A stretch of 64,000 bases of DNA from Actinacidiphila cocklensis (GCF_907177275.1 NZ_CAJSLV010000048.1:331476-395475), one strand, 5' to 3'; positions 1 to 9,314 are shown, counted from the stretch's first letter. Program-made: numbers and translations. The notes: a model not told the origin generated them from the letters alone.

Positions 1-449
1 CCATGCTCACCGCCTTCGACACCAGCGCGCACCTGCGGGCCGCGATGGCGGCAGGGGCCAGCGGATTCCTGCTCAAGGACACCGCGGTCGGGACGCTGAT
101 CGACGCCGTGCGCATCCTCGCCGCCGGCGGCACCGTCTTCACCCCGACCGTCGCCCGGACGGTGGTGGACGGCTACCTCGGCGAGCCGCCGCACATTGCG
201 GCGCAGGACCCCGGGCACAGCGCCCGGGACGCGGCCGTCGCCACCCTCACCGACCGCGAGCGCGCGGTGCTGCGGCTGCTCGCGGCCGGCGAGCCGAACG
301 CGGCCATCGCGGACGAGCTGCGGATTTCGGTCAGCACGGTCAAGGACCACGTCCGGGCGGTGCTGCGCAAGCTCAGCGCCCCCAACCGGGTGGCCGCCGC
401 CGTCATCGCCCACCAGACAGGGCTCGCCCGGCTGCCGGAGCGCCCGTGA
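1..449 (+). CDS. NarL/LuxR-family response regulator (5' truncated by window edge)
   Basis: Only the C-terminal 148 residues are in the window. The first in-frame ATG (base 3) is internal to the receiver domain, so the gene starts before the window. Seen: the end of a receiver domain with the conserved lysine region GFLLKDTA, a linker, and a LuxR-type helix-turn-helix (LTDRERAVLRLLAAGE then ISVSTVKDHVRAVLRKL). The stop codon overlaps the GTG start of the next gene, a histidine kinase, in a GTGA junction, so the two form a translationally coupled two-component pair. The signal sensed cannot be deduced. Confidence 0.9.
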   Translation, partial: MLTAFDTSAHLRAAMAAGASGFLLKDTAVGTLIDAVRILAAGGTVFTPTVARTVVDGYLGEPPHIAAQDPGHSARDAAVATLTDRERAVLRLLAAGEPNAAIADELRISVSTVKDHVRAVLRKLSAPNRVAAAVIAHQTGLARLPERP

Positions 450-1636
450 ACCTCCGCGCCGCGGCCCCCGACCTCGCGCTGCTCGCCCTGTCCGCGACCG
501 AGGTATGGGCCACCCGCTCCTTCGGCGGCCCGGTGGCGCTGGGCTTCGCCTGCCTGGGCACGGCGGCGCTGCCGGCGCGGCACCGCTTCCCGCTCGCGGC
601 CTTCGCCGCGACGCTGCCGGCCCTGGCGCTCGGCTACATCTGGTTCGCGCCGATGGGCGCTCTCTACGAGATCGCCGCGGGCCGTCCCCGGCGTGCGTAC
701 GGGCGGCGGGCGCTGCCGTGGCGATGGCCGGCCTCCTTGCGGGTACCCCCGCGGGCGGCGCTGATCGGCGGCTGCGCGCTGCTCGCCACGGTGGTGAACT
801 TCGTCCCCTGGCCCTTCCGCGACCCGGTCGGCTGGGCACTGTCCGACACCATCCTCGCGGTGATGCTCTCCGCGCTGCTGGCCGTCGCCCCCACCGCGCT
901 CGGCCTGCTGGCCGCCTCCCGGCGCGAGCTGGGCGGCCGGCTCGACGAACTGGCGGCCAGCAGGGAACGGGAGCACGCGCTGGCGGCGGAGCAGGCGGTC
1001 GTACGGGAGCGGACCAGGCTGGCCCGCGAGATGCACGACACGGTAGCCCACCACCTCAGCCTGATCGCCGTTCAGTCCGGCGCGCTGGAGGTCACAGCCG
1101 AGGGTCCGCAGGCGCGCGCCGCTGCTGGCGCCGTACGCGAGCTGAGCCGGGACGCGCTGGACGAGCTGCGGCGGATGGTCGGCCTGCTGCGGCTGTCGGC
1201 GACGTCGGGGCAGGAGTTGGCCGCGGGTCCCGGGCTCGCCGGCATTCCGGCGCTGGTCGCCGCCGCGGGGCCGCGGACGCACGGCGAACTGGGCGGGGTG
1301 GCGGACGGCCCGGACGACGACGCGCCGCCCGCGGAGGTGCAGCACGCGGCCTATCGCATCGTGCAGGAAGCGCTCACCAATGTGCGCAAGCACGCGCCCG
1401 GTGCGCGGACCCGGGTACTGGTGCGGCGGGCCGGCGCGGTCCTGCTGGTCGAGGTGCACAACGGCCCCGGCCCGCAGGCTGCCGCGAGTGCGCTGCCGTC
1501 CGGCGGCCACGGCCTGGCGGGCCTGCGCGAGCGGGCGGCGCAGCTCGGGGGCGACTTCGACGCGCTGCCTGCCGCCTCCGGCGGCTTCCTGGTCCGCGCG
1601 AGACTGCCGGTCGGCCCGGCCCCCGAGGCCGCCTGA
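446..1636 (+). CDS. Two-component sensor histidine kinase, DesK/NarX (HisKA_3) type
   Basis: This is a 396-residue membrane histidine kinase. Hydrophobic helices fill roughly residues 5-165. The HisKA_3 phosphoacceptor box MHDTVAHHLSLI follows, with His197 as the expected phosphorylated residue, and then a GHKL ATPase domain in which GHGLAGLRERA is the G box. The GTG start overlaps the stop of the response regulator by 4 bases, so it should phosphorylate that NarL-type partner. The sensory region has no recognised extracellular domain. No gene-specific function can be assigned. Confidence 0.9.
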   Translation: MNLRAAAPDLALLALSATEVWATRSFGGPVALGFACLGTAALPARHRFPLAAFAATLPALALGYIWFAPMGALYEIAAGRPRRAYGRRALPWRWPASLRVPPRAALIGGCALLATVVNFVPWPFRDPVGWALSDTILAVMLSALLAVAPTALGLLAASRRELGGRLDELAASREREHALAAEQAVVRERTRLAREMHDTVAHHLSLIAVQSGALEVTAEGPQARAAAGAVRELSRDALDELRRMVGLLRLSATSGQELAAGPGLAGIPALVAAAGPRTHGELGGVADGPDDDAPPAEVQHAAYRIVQEALTNVRKHAPGARTRVLVRRAGAVLLVEVHNGPGPQAAASALPSGGHGLAGLRERAAQLGGDFDALPAASGGFLVRARLPVGPAPEAA

Positions 1637-1660
1637 ACGCCTTGCGGGCGGCTCGGCCCG

Positions 1661-2545
1661 TCAGGTGCGCGGGATGCGGACCAGGCCCTCCTGGATCACC
1701 GAGACGGCCAGCCGGCCGTCCTGGGTGTAGATGCGGGCCGTGCCCAGGCCGCGGCCTCCGGAGGCGGACGGGCTCTGCTGGTCGTACAGGAGCCACTCGT
1801 CGGCGCGGAAGGGCCGGTGGAACCACATAGCGTGGTCCAGGCTGGCGCCGACCACGTCGCCGACCGCCCAGCCGCCGCGGCCGTGGGCCAGCAGCACCGA
1901 GTCGAGCAGTGTCATGTCCGACACGTACGTGGCCAGGCAGACGTGCAGCAGCGGGTCGTCGGCGAGCTTGCCGCGGGTGCGGAACCAGACCTGCGAGCGG
2001 GGCTCGCGCGCGGTGCCCGCGGTCAGGAACGGCGGGTCCTCGACGTAGCGCAGGTCGACGGCCGCGCGGGCTTCGAGCAGCCGGTCGATCACGCGGGGGT
2101 CGGGGAACTTGTCGGCGTGGGCGGGCAGCAGCTCCGCGGCCTCCGGCAGGGTCTCCGGGTCGGGCGCCTGCGGCATCGGCTCCTGGTGCTCCAGGCCCTC
2201 CTCCGCGGTCTGGAAGGAGGCCGAGAGGTGGAAGATCGGCTGGCCGTGCTGGATCGCCACCACCCGCCGGGTGGTGAAGGAGCCGCCGTCGCGGATCCGG
2301 TCGACCTGGTAGACGATCGGCGCCCCCGGGTCGCCCGGGCGCAGGAAGTACGCGTGCAGCGAGTGCGCGCCGCGGTCCTCGGGGACGGTACGGCCGGCCG
2401 CGACCAGGGCCTGCGCTGCCACCTGGCCGCCGAAGACCCGCGGGACGACCGCCGTGCGGCTGATCCCGCGGAAGATGTCCTGCTCGATCCGCTCCAGGTC
2501 GAGCAGGTCGAGCAGGGCTTCAAGGGGCTCGTTCAGTTCGCTCAC
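1661..2545 (-). CDS. tesB: Acyl-CoA thioesterase II (TesB family)
   Basis: A 294-residue double-hotdog thioesterase that hydrolyses acyl-CoA to free acid and CoA in the cytoplasm. The TesB signature is clear: VFGGQVAAQALVAAGRTV near residue 35 and, near the C-terminus, SLDHAMWFHRPF, DEWLLYDQQSPSA and GRGLGTARIYTQDG. The length matches the family. The GTG start overlaps the stop of the upstream acyl-CoA dehydrogenase by 4 bases, so the two are coupled. It probably relieves acyl-CoA accumulation or recovers CoA beside the fatty or branched acyl-CoA degradation genes. The opposite-strand open frames here are GC-driven shadows. Confidence 0.93.
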   Translation of the reverse strand: MSELNEPLEALLDLLDLERIEQDIFRGISRTAVVPRVFGGQVAAQALVAAGRTVPEDRGAHSLHAYFLRPGDPGAPIVYQVDRIRDGGSFTTRRVVAIQHGQPIFHLSASFQTAEEGLEHQEPMPQAPDPETLPEAAELLPAHADKFPDPRVIDRLLEARAAVDLRYVEDPPFLTAGTAREPRSQVWFRTRGKLADDPLLHVCLATYVSDMTLLDSVLLAHGRGGWAVGDVVGASLDHAMWFHRPFRADEWLLYDQQSPSASGGRGLGTARIYTQDGRLAVSVIQEGLVRIPRT

Positions 2546-3699
2546 AGGCCCATCGACTTGGCGATGATCGACTTCATGACCTCGCTGGTGCCGCCGTAGA
2601 TGCGGTTGACGCGGTTGTCGGCGTACAGGCGCGCGATCGGGTACTCGTTCATGTAACCGTATCCGCCGTGCAGCTGCAGGCAGCGGTCGATCACCCGGGC
2701 GGCGACCTCGGTGCAGAACAGCTTCGCGGACGCGGCGTCCGCGGCCGTCAGCTCGCGCAGGTCGTGGGCTTCGAGGGCGCGGTCGACGACGGCCTGGGCC
2801 GCGTCCACCTCGGCCTTGCAGGCGGCCAGCTCGAACTTGGTGTTCTGGAAGGACGCGACGGTCTGGCCGAAGACCGTGCGCTCCTGGACGTAGTTCTGGG
2901 CGAAGCGGATCGCGGCCGCGGCCTGCGCGTAGGCGCCCACGGCGATGGCCAGCCGCTCCTGCGGGAGGTTCTGGCCGAGGTAGGAGAAGCCCTTGCCCTC
3001 CTCGCCGAGCAGGTCCTCCAGCGGCACCTTCACGTCGGAGAAGGACAGCTCCGCGGTGTCGGAGGTCTTCAGGCCGAGCTTGTCCAGCTTGCGGCCGATC
3101 GCGTAGCCGTCGGACTTCGTGTCGACCACGAAGAGCGAGATGCCCGCCCTGCGGTCCTCCGCGGTGGCCGGTGCGGTGCGGGCGCAGACGATGACGCGGT
3201 CGGCGTGGACGCCGCCGGTGATGAAGGTCTTGGCGCCGTTGAGGACGTAGTGGGTGCCGTCGGCGGAGAGCTTGGCGGTGGTCTTCATGCCGGCCAGGTC
3301 GGAGCCTGTGCCCGGTTCCGTCATGGCGATGGCGAACATCGTCTCGCCGCTTGCGAAGCCGTGCAGCCAGCGCTTCTTCTGCTCGTCGGTGCCGTAGGCC
3401 ATCACGTACGGCAGGCACAGGCCGGTGTGCACGCTGCTGCCGCCGAAGCTGACACCGGCGCGGGCGCACTCCTCGCTGAGGACGGCCTGGAACTTGAAGC
3501 TCTCCTCGCCGGCGCCGCCGTACTCCTCGGGCACCTCGATACCGAAGACGCCCAGCTCACCGAGCTTGTAGTAGAAGTCACGCGGGGCCTGGCCCGCGGC
3601 CAGCCACTCGTCGTAGACGGGGACCACCTCGGCCTCGATGAAGGCACGTATCGTCTCGCGGAATGCTTCGTGGTCCTCGTTGAACACCGTACGGCGCAC
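2542..3699 (-). CDS. Acyl-CoA dehydrogenase, long-chain-like
   Basis: A 385-residue flavoprotein dehydrogenase that introduces the alpha-beta double bond into an acyl-CoA and passes electrons to ETF. Seen: MTEPGTGSDLAG (flavin and substrate site), YVLNGAKTFITGG, and the arginine-rich C-terminus DNRVNRIYGGTSEVMK. The position that carries the catalytic Glu in medium-chain enzymes is Gly here (YGGTSE). The sequence PQERLAIA supplies the Glu used by long-chain and isovaleryl-type enzymes. The GTG start at 3699 is chosen because GGGAGG lies 6 bases upstream; an extended frame upstream has no such site. It is translationally coupled to tesB. Confidence 0.92.
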   Translation of the reverse strand: MRRTVFNEDHEAFRETIRAFIEAEVVPVYDEWLAAGQAPRDFYYKLGELGVFGIEVPEEYGGAGEESFKFQAVLSEECARAGVSFGGSSVHTGLCLPYVMAYGTDEQKKRWLHGFASGETMFAIAMTEPGTGSDLAGMKTTAKLSADGTHYVLNGAKTFITGGVHADRVIVCARTAPATAEDRRAGISLFVVDTKSDGYAIGRKLDKLGLKTSDTAELSFSDVKVPLEDLLGEEGKGFSYLGQNLPQERLAIAVGAYAQAAAAIRFAQNYVQERTVFGQTVASFQNTKFELAACKAEVDAAQAVVDRALEAHDLRELTAADAASAKLFCTEVAARVIDRCLQLHGGYGYMNEYPIARLYADNRVNRIYGGTSEVMKSIIAKSMGL

Positions 3700-3747
3700 A
3701 GCGCGCCTCCCGTCGGCGAGTGGTGACTGGACGCTGCCCTCAGGCGA

Positions 3748-3765
3748 TAAGCAAGCGCTCAGTAA
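3748..3765. promoter_or_regulatory. Possible TetR-type operator before the dehydrogenase/thioesterase pair
   Basis: The 14-base core AGCAAGCGCTCAGT (3750-3763), with palindromic centre AGCGCT, overlaps the stop codon of the tetR gene and lies about 50 bases before the dehydrogenase start. Motifs of this AGCAAGCGCT type often precede acyl-CoA degradation genes controlled by TetR-family repressors. The arms beyond the core are poorly symmetric, so this is a weak call. Confidence 0.3.
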
Positions 3766-4370
3766 GTTACCCGCCAGTCCGCGGTGCTGTCCAGAGCGCC
3801 CAGAGCGCCGAGGGCCAGCCTGCGCAGCAGTTCCGACATCTCCCGGCGGCCCGGCAGGCTGGACTGGGCGCCGAGGTGCGGGGTCGAGTTGAGCAGGCCG
3901 AACACCGCATGGACGGCGGCCCGCACCTCGCGCTCGGTGGCGCCGGGGTGGACCCGGCCGACCACGGCCACCCACTCCTCCACGTACTGCCGCTGCAGCT
4001 GGCGGACCAGCTTGCGGTCGGACTCGCGCAGCCGGTCCAGCTCGCGGTCGTGCAGGGTGATCAGGGGGCGGTCGTCGATCGCGAAGTCGATGTGGCCGCG
4101 GATCAGCGCGTCCAGCGCGGCCTCGGGACCCGCCGCCTCCACCACCCGCCGCTTGCCCGCGGTCAGCAGCCGGCCGCTGATACCCACCAGCAGCTCGGCG
4201 AGCATGGCGTCCTTACCCGCGAAGTGCCGGTAGAGCCCCGGGCCGCTGATGCCGACCGCGGCGCCTATCTCGTCCACTCCCACGCCGTGGAAACCGCGCT
4301 CGGCGAACAGCCGTGCGGCCTCCCTGAGGATCTGGTCGCGCCGGCTCACCGACGTGTTCGTCGCGTTCAT
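3759..4370 (-). CDS. TetR-family transcriptional repressor of acyl-CoA catabolism
   Basis: A 203-residue TetR regulator. The N-terminal helix-turn-helix is typical: RRDQILREAARLFAERGFHG, then GISGPGLYRHFAGKDAML. The C-terminal ligand domain is less conserved, ending GALGALDSTADWRVTY. ATG 4370 is chosen; a TTG 18 bases upstream (4388) is also in frame. The gene lies between an acyl-CoA dehydrogenase/thioesterase pair on the same strand and a divergent methylcrotonyl-CoA carboxylase operon, with a perfect double operator in the divergent promoter. It is therefore probably an acyl-CoA-responsive repressor of both sides. That function is inferred from context. Confidence 0.88.
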   Translation of the reverse strand: MNATNTSVSRRDQILREAARLFAERGFHGVGVDEIGAAVGISGPGLYRHFAGKDAMLAELLVGISGRLLTAGKRRVVEAAGPEAALDALIRGHIDFAIDDRPLITLHDRELDRLRESDRKLVRQLQRQYVEEWVAVVGRVHPGATEREVRAAVHAVFGLLNSTPHLGAQSSLPGRREMSELLRRLALGALGALDSTADWRVTY

Positions 4371-4391
4371 GAGATCAAGTCTAGACAATCC

Positions 4392-4437
4392 TGTTAGCGA
4401 GCGTTAACGTGGAGTCATCAGTTAACGCTCGCTAACA
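4392..4437. promoter_or_regulatory. Double operator: perfect 17-bp inverted repeat
   Basis: TGTTAGCGAGCGTTAAC at 4392-4408 is repeated as its exact reverse complement at 4421-4437, with 12 bases between. Each arm is itself an imperfect palindrome (10 of 14 inner bases symmetric). The structure therefore resembles two TetR-dimer sites facing each other. It fills the space between tetR (start 4370) and accD1 (start 4467) and probably controls both promoters. Confidence 0.75.
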
Positions 4438-4466
4438 TCCTCAGCCGCACCACCGGGGGCCGAACC

Positions 4467-6095
4467 ATGGCAGCACCCGCCCTGTCCAGCGCCGCAGATC
4501 CGGCGTCGGAGGCGTTCCGCGTCAACACGCAGGCACACACCGCGCTCAGCGCCGCCCTGCGCGACAAGCTGGCCGCCGCGCGCCTCGGCGGCGGTGAGAA
4601 GGCCAGAGTCCGCCACACCGCGCGCGGGAAGCTGCTGCCCAGAGACCGGGTGGACGGACTGCTCGACCCCGGCTCGCCCTTCCTCGAACTGGCGCCGCTG
4701 GCCGCGGACGGGATGTACGAGGGGCAGGCGCCGGCCGCGGGGGTGATCGCCGGGATCGGCCGGGTCGCCGGGCGGGAGGTCGTCGTGGTCGCCAACGACG
4801 CCACCGTCAAGGGCGGCACCTACTACCCCATGACGGTCAAGAAGCACCTGCGCGCGCAGGAGGTGGCCCTCGACAACCGGCTGCCCTGCGTCTACCTGGT
4901 GGACTCGGGCGGCGCCTTCCTCCCCCGGCAGGACGAGGTCTTCCCCGACCGCGACCACTTCGGGCGGATCTTCTACAACCAGGCCACGATGTCGGCCCGC
5001 GGCATCCCGCAGATCGCCGCCGTGCTCGGCTCCTGCACCGCGGGCGGCGCCTACGTCCCGGCGATGAGCGACGAGGCCGTCATCGTGCGCAACCAGGGCA
5101 CGATCTTCCTGGGAGGCCCGCCGCTGGTGAAGGCCGCCACCGGCGAGGTGGTCACCGCGGAGGAGCTGGGCGGGGGCGAGGTGCACTCCAGGGTCTCCGG
5201 GGTCACCGACCATCTCGCCGAGGACGACGCGCACGCGCTGAGCATCGTCCGGGACATCGTCGCGACCCTCCCCGCCCGCGGCGCCCCGCCGTGGACGCTG
5301 CGGCCGGCCGAGGAGCCGGCGGTCGACCCCGCGGGGCTGTACGGCGCGGTGCCGGTCGACTCCCGCACCCCCTACGACGTGCGCGAGGTGATCGCCCGGC
5401 TGGTCGACGGCAGCCGGTTCGCGGAGTTCAAGGCGGAGTACGGCACGACGCTGGTCACCGGGTTCGCCCACCTCCACGGCCACCCGGTGGGGATCGTGGC
5501 GAACAACGGCATCCTCTTCGCCGAATCGGCCCTCAAGGGCGCGCACTTCATCGAGCTGTGCGACCAGCGCGGCATCCCGCTGCTGTTCCTGCAGAACATC
5601 TCGGGGTTCATGGTCGGCCGGCAGTACGAGGCGGGCGGCATCGCCAAGCACGGCGCCAAGATGGTCACCGCGGTGGCGTGCGCCCGGGTGCCCAAGCTCA
5701 CCGTGGTGATCGGCGGGTCCTACGGAGCCGGCAACTACTCGATGTGCGGCCGGGCCTACAGCCCGCGCTTCCTGTGGATGTGGCCCAACGCCAAGATCTC
5801 GGTGATGGGCGGCGAGCAGGCCGCCTCGGTGCTGGCCACCGTCAAGCGCGACCAGCTCGCGGCGGCCGGCGAGAAGTGGAGCGAGGAGGCCGAGGAGGCC
5901 TTCAAGCAGCCGGTCCGCGAGCAGTACGAGACACAGGGCAACGCCTACTACGCCACCGCCAGGCTCTGGGACGACGGGGTGATCGACCCGCTGGAGACCC
6001 GCACCGTGCTGGGCCTGGCGCTCACCGCCTGCGCCAACGCCCCGCTGCCCACCGCCGATCCCGCCGCGCCCGGCTACGGCGTCTTCCGGATGTGA
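4467..6095 (+). CDS. accD1: Methylcrotonyl-CoA-type carboxylase, carboxyltransferase (beta) subunit
   Basis: A 542-residue carboxyltransferase that moves the carboxyl group from biotin to an acyl-CoA, most likely 3-methylcrotonyl-CoA from leucine. Seen: two crotonase-fold halves; [20 protein letters not shown] and [17 protein letters not shown], which are typical of MCC beta subunits; and [19 protein letters not shown] in the C-terminal half. The partner biotin subunit, HMG-CoA lyase and an acyl-CoA dehydrogenase follow directly, which supports leucine catabolism over general acetyl- or propionyl-CoA carboxylation. ATG 4467 is the first good start after the operator. Confidence 0.93.
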   Translation: MAAPALSSAADPASEAFRVNTQAHTALSAALRDKLAAARLGGGEKARVRHTARGKLLPRDRVDGLLDPGSPFLELAPLAADGMYEGQAPAAGVIAGIGRVAGREVVVVANDATVKGGTYYPMTVKKHLRAQEVALDNRLPCVYLVDSGGAFLPRQDEVFPDRDHFGRIFYNQATMSARGIPQIAAVLGSCTAGGAYVPAMSDEAVIVRNQGTIFLGGPPLVKAATGEVVTAEELGGGEVHSRVSGVTDHLAEDDAHALSIVRDIVATLPARGAPPWTLRPAEEPAVDPAGLYGAVPVDSRTPYDVREVIARLVDGSRFAEFKAEYGTTLVTGFAHLHGHPVGIVANNGILFAESALKGAHFIELCDQRGIPLLFLQNISGFMVGRQYEAGGIAKHGAKMVTAVACARVPKLTVVIGGSYGAGNYSMCGRAYSPRFLWMWPNAKISVMGGEQAASVLATVKRDQLAAAGEKWSEEAEEAFKQPVREQYETQGNAYYATARLWDDGVIDPLETRTVLGLALTACANAPLPTADPAAPGYGVFRM

Positions 6096-6103
6096 GGGCC
6101 GTG

Positions 6104-8179
6104 ATGACGAGCAGTACCTCGACCACAGGCCCGGCCGGCACCGCGGGGGCCGCCCTCTTCGGCACCGTCCTGGTCGCCAACCGCGGCGAGATCGCCGTCC
6201 GGATCATCCGCACCCTGCGCGAGCTGGGCGTGCGGTCGGCCGCCGCCTTCACCGAGGCGGACGCCGGCGCCCGGCACGTACGGGAGGCCGACACCGCGGT
6301 GCGGGTGGGGAGTTACCTGTCGGCCACCGACCAGGTGCGGGCCGCCGCAGCGGTGGGTGCCGGAGCCGTCCACCCCGGCTACGGCTTCCTGGCGGAGAAC
6401 GCCGGCTTCGCCCGGGCCTGCGCCGAGGCGGGGCTGGTCTTCATCGGGCCGCCGGCCGCCGCGATCGAGCTGATGGGCGACAAGATCCGGGCCAAGGAGA
6501 CGGTGGAGGCCGCCGGGGTACCTGTGGTGCCCGGCAGCAGCGGCAGCGGGCTGTCCGACTCCGAACTGGCCGAGGCGGCGCGCGAGATCGGGCTGCCGGT
6601 GCTGCTCAAGCCGTCGGCGGGCGGCGGCGGCAAGGGCATGCGGCTGGTGCGGGACCCGGCGGCGCTGCCCGAGGAGATCGCCGCGGCGAGGCGCGAGGCC
6701 CTGGGGTCGTTCGGCGACGACACGCTGCTGGTCGAGCGCTGGATCGACCGGCCGCGGCACATCGAGATCCAGGTGCTCGCCGACGCCCACGGCCAGGTGG
6801 TGCACCTGGGCGAGCGGGAGTGCTCCTTGCAGCGGCGGCACCAGAAACTGATCGAGGAGGCGCCCTCGGTGCTGCTCGACCCGGCGACCAGGGCCGCGAT
6901 GGGCGAGGCGGCCGTGCAGGCGGCCAGGTCCTGCGGCTACACCGGGGCGGGGACGGTGGAGTTCATCGTGCCGGGGGCCGACCCGTCGGCGTACTTCTTC
7001 ATGGAGATGAACACCCGGCTGCAGGTCGAGCACCCGGTCACCGAGTTCGTGACCGGTCTCGACCTGGTGGCCTGGCAGTTGCGGGTGGCGGCCGGCGAGC
7101 GGCTCGACTTCGGGCAGCAGGACGTGACGCTCACCGGGCACGCGGTCGAGGCGCGGATCTGCGCGGAGACCGCAAGGGCGGCGGACGGCAGGGTCGACTT
7201 CCTGCCCTCGGCCGGGCCGGTGCTCGCGCTGCACGAACCGGCCGGGCGACCCGGGGTGCGGGTGGACTCGGGGCTGCTGGCGGGCACCGAGGTCGGCACC
7301 GCCTACGACCCGATGCTGGCCAAGGTGATCGCCCACGGGCCGGACCGGGCGACGGCACTGCGGCGACTGCGGGCCGCGCTGGCGGAGACGGTGGTGCTGG
7401 GGCTCGACACCAACACCGCCTTCCTGCGACGGCTGCTGGAGCACCCGGCGGTGGCGGCGGGCGAGTTGGACACCGGGCTGATCGAGCGGGAGGCCGCCGC
7501 GCTGGTGCCCGGCGGCGTACCCGACGAGGTCTACGCGGCCGCGGCGCTGCTGCGGCAGGCGGCACTGGCCCCGGCGCCGGGACCGGACGGCTGGACCGAC
7601 CCGTTCTCGGCGGCCAGCGGCTGGCGGCTGGGGGGCGAGCCGGCCTGGACCGTGCACCACCTGAGGGTGCCGGGCCACGAGCCGGTGGCGGTGCGGGTCA
7701 GGCAGGGCGAGGTGCGGATCGGCGACGGTCCCGCGACGGCGGCCGCGGTCAGCCTCGACGGGCCGCGGGCACAGCTGCACACCGGCGGCCTGGTGCACAC
7801 CTTCGTCCACGCCGGCGACTGGCTGGGCCGGGAAGGCGAGAGCTGGTGGGTGCAGCCGTACGACCCGGTGGCGGCGGCCTTGCGGGGGGCCGCGCTGGGC
7901 GCCGGCGGTGGCGCCCTGACCGCGCCGATGCCGGGCACGGTCACCGTGGTGAAGGTCGCCAAGGGCGAGGACGTGGTGGCCGGGCAGAGCCTGCTGGTGG
8001 TGGAGGCGATGAAGATGGAGCACGTGATCACCGCCCCGCACGACGGGACGGTGACCGAGATCGACGTCGGTGCGGGTTCGACGGTGGCGATGGACCAGGT
8101 GCTGGCCGTGGTCACCCCCGCGGAGCCGCCCGGCGGCGCGCAGGCCGCGGCGGACGGCCGGCCCGGGGAGGCGCCGTGA
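6104..8179 (+). CDS. accA1: Biotin-dependent acyl-CoA carboxylase, alpha subunit (biotin carboxylase + BCCP)
   Basis: A 691-residue protein joining biotin carboxylase to biotin carrier. Order: BC N-terminal domain (VLVANRGEIAVRIIRTLREL), ATP-grasp domain (LLKPSAGGGGKGMRLV; FMEMNTRLQVEHPVTE), BC C-terminal domain, a linker domain, and a biotinyl domain with VEAMKMEHVI, where Lys637 is the biotin attachment site. It carboxylates its own biotin with ATP and bicarbonate for AccD1. It begins 8 bases after accD1; GTG 6101 directly precedes the ATG chosen and is also in frame. Its stop overlaps the next start (GTGA). Confidence 0.94.
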   Translation: MTSSTSTTGPAGTAGAALFGTVLVANRGEIAVRIIRTLRELGVRSAAAFTEADAGARHVREADTAVRVGSYLSATDQVRAAAAVGAGAVHPGYGFLAENAGFARACAEAGLVFIGPPAAAIELMGDKIRAKETVEAAGVPVVPGSSGSGLSDSELAEAAREIGLPVLLKPSAGGGGKGMRLVRDPAALPEEIAAARREALGSFGDDTLLVERWIDRPRHIEIQVLADAHGQVVHLGERECSLQRRHQKLIEEAPSVLLDPATRAAMGEAAVQAARSCGYTGAGTVEFIVPGADPSAYFFMEMNTRLQVEHPVTEFVTGLDLVAWQLRVAAGERLDFGQQDVTLTGHAVEARICAETARAADGRVDFLPSAGPVLALHEPAGRPGVRVDSGLLAGTEVGTAYDPMLAKVIAHGPDRATALRRLRAALAETVVLGLDTNTAFLRRLLEHPAVAAGELDTGLIEREAAALVPGGVPDEVYAAAALLRQAALAPAPGPDGWTDPFSAASGWRLGGEPAWTVHHLRVPGHEPVAVRVRQGEVRIGDGPATAAAVSLDGPRAQLHTGGLVHTFVHAGDWLGREGESWWVQPYDPVAAALRGAALGAGGGALTAPMPGTVTVVKVAKGEDVVAGQSLLVVEAMKMEHVITAPHDGTVTEIDVGAGSTVAMDQVLAVVTPAEPPGGAQAAADGRPGEAP

Positions 8180-9312
8180 CCGGGACGCCAGGCGGGACCG
8201 GGAACGGGACCGGGACCGGCGCCGCGCCCGAGGTGCCGGAGGTGCTCGGCCTGGGACTGCCGATGGCGGTCCCGGCGGACGGGCTGCCGCAGCGGGTGCG
8301 CATCCACGAGGTCGGCGCGCGGGACGGTCTGCAGAACGAGAAGCGGACCGTGCCGACCGCGGTGAAGGCGGAGTTCATCCACCGGCTGGCCGCGGCGGGA
8401 CTGACCACGATCGAGGCGACCAGCTTCGTGCACCCGAAGTGGGTGCCCCAACTGGCCGACGCCGCCGAGCTGATGCCCCTGCTCGCCGACCTCGCCGACC
8501 TCACAGAAGGCGCCGCCGGTACCGACGGCACCCGGCTGCCCGTGCTGGTCCCCAACGAGCGGGGGCTGGACCGGGCACTGGAGCTGGGCGTACGCGAGAT
8601 CGCGGTCTTCGGCAGCGCCACCGAGTCCTTCGCCCGGGCGAATCTCAACCGGACGGTGGACGAGTCGCTGGCGATGTTCGAGCCGGTGGTGGCGCGGGCC
8701 AGAACAGCAGGGGCGACGGTCCGCGGCTATCTGTCGATGTGCTTCGGCGACCCGTGGGAGGGGCCGGTGCCGATCAGGCAGGTGGCGGCGGTCGCCCGGC
8801 GGCTGTACGAGATGGGCTGCACCGAGCTGAGCCTCGGCGACACCATCGGGGTCGCGACACCCGGCCAGGTCACCGCGCTGCTGGACGAGCTGACCGGGGC
8901 CGGGGCCGGAGCCGGAGCCGGGGCCGGAGCCGGGATCGGACCTGCGGCCGGCACCGGCGCCAGGACCGGCACCGACCGGCCGGCGGCCGCGAGCGGCACG
9001 ATCCCCGTGGAGCGGCTGGCCGTGCACTTCCACGACACCTACGGGCAGGCCCTGTCCAACACGCTGGCCGCCCTCCAGCGCGGCGTCACCGTGGTGGACG
9101 CCTCCGCCGGCGGGCTCGGCGGCTGCCCGTACGCGAAGAGCGCCACCGGGAATCTCGCGACCGAAGACCTCGTGTGGATGCTGAACGGACTCGGCATCGC
9201 CACCGGGGTCGACCTCGACCGCCTCAGCGCCACAAGCGTCTGGATGGCGGAGCAGTTGGGGCGGCCCAGCCCGTCCCGTACCGTCCGCGCCCTCACCCAC
9301 CGGGAGCAGTAG
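8176..9312 (+). CDS. hmgL: Hydroxymethylglutaryl-CoA lyase with Gly/Ala low-complexity insert
   Basis: A 378-residue lyase that splits HMG-CoA into acetyl-CoA and acetoacetate, the last step of leucine degradation. Seen: EVGARDGLQNEK (metal/substrate loop), SFVHPKWVPQLADA, GSATESFARANLN, and the active-site loop GGLGGCPYAKSATGN. Near residue 240 an Ala/Gly/Thr-rich stretch of about 35 residues interrupts the TIM barrel before VERLAVHFHDTYGQA. It is encoded by short GGGGCC/GGAGCC repeats at about 8893-8990. The N-terminus also has a Gly/Thr-rich leader. The GTG start overlaps the accA1 stop by 4 bases. Confidence 0.92.
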   Translation: MTGTPGGTGNGTGTGAAPEVPEVLGLGLPMAVPADGLPQRVRIHEVGARDGLQNEKRTVPTAVKAEFIHRLAAAGLTTIEATSFVHPKWVPQLADAAELMPLLADLADLTEGAAGTDGTRLPVLVPNERGLDRALELGVREIAVFGSATESFARANLNRTVDESLAMFEPVVARARTAGATVRGYLSMCFGDPWEGPVPIRQVAAVARRLYEMGCTELSLGDTIGVATPGQVTALLDELTGAGAGAGAGAGAGIGPAAGTGARTGTDRPAAASGTIPVERLAVHFHDTYGQALSNTLAALQRGVTVVDASAGGLGGCPYAKSATGNLATEDLVWMLNGLGIATGVDLDRLSATSVWMAEQLGRPSPSRTVRALTHREQ

Positions 9313-9314
9313 CC

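Noticed and set aside
173-1510. Long open frame antisense to the response regulator and histidine kinase
   Set aside because: Arg/Gly/Pro-rich sequence with no family pattern; opposite to two clear genes. Such frames are produced by high GC.
1661-3469. 602-codon frame spanning the thioesterase and part of the dehydrogenase
   Set aside because: Only its C-terminal 294 codons are a real protein; the first half is the dehydrogenase read out of frame.
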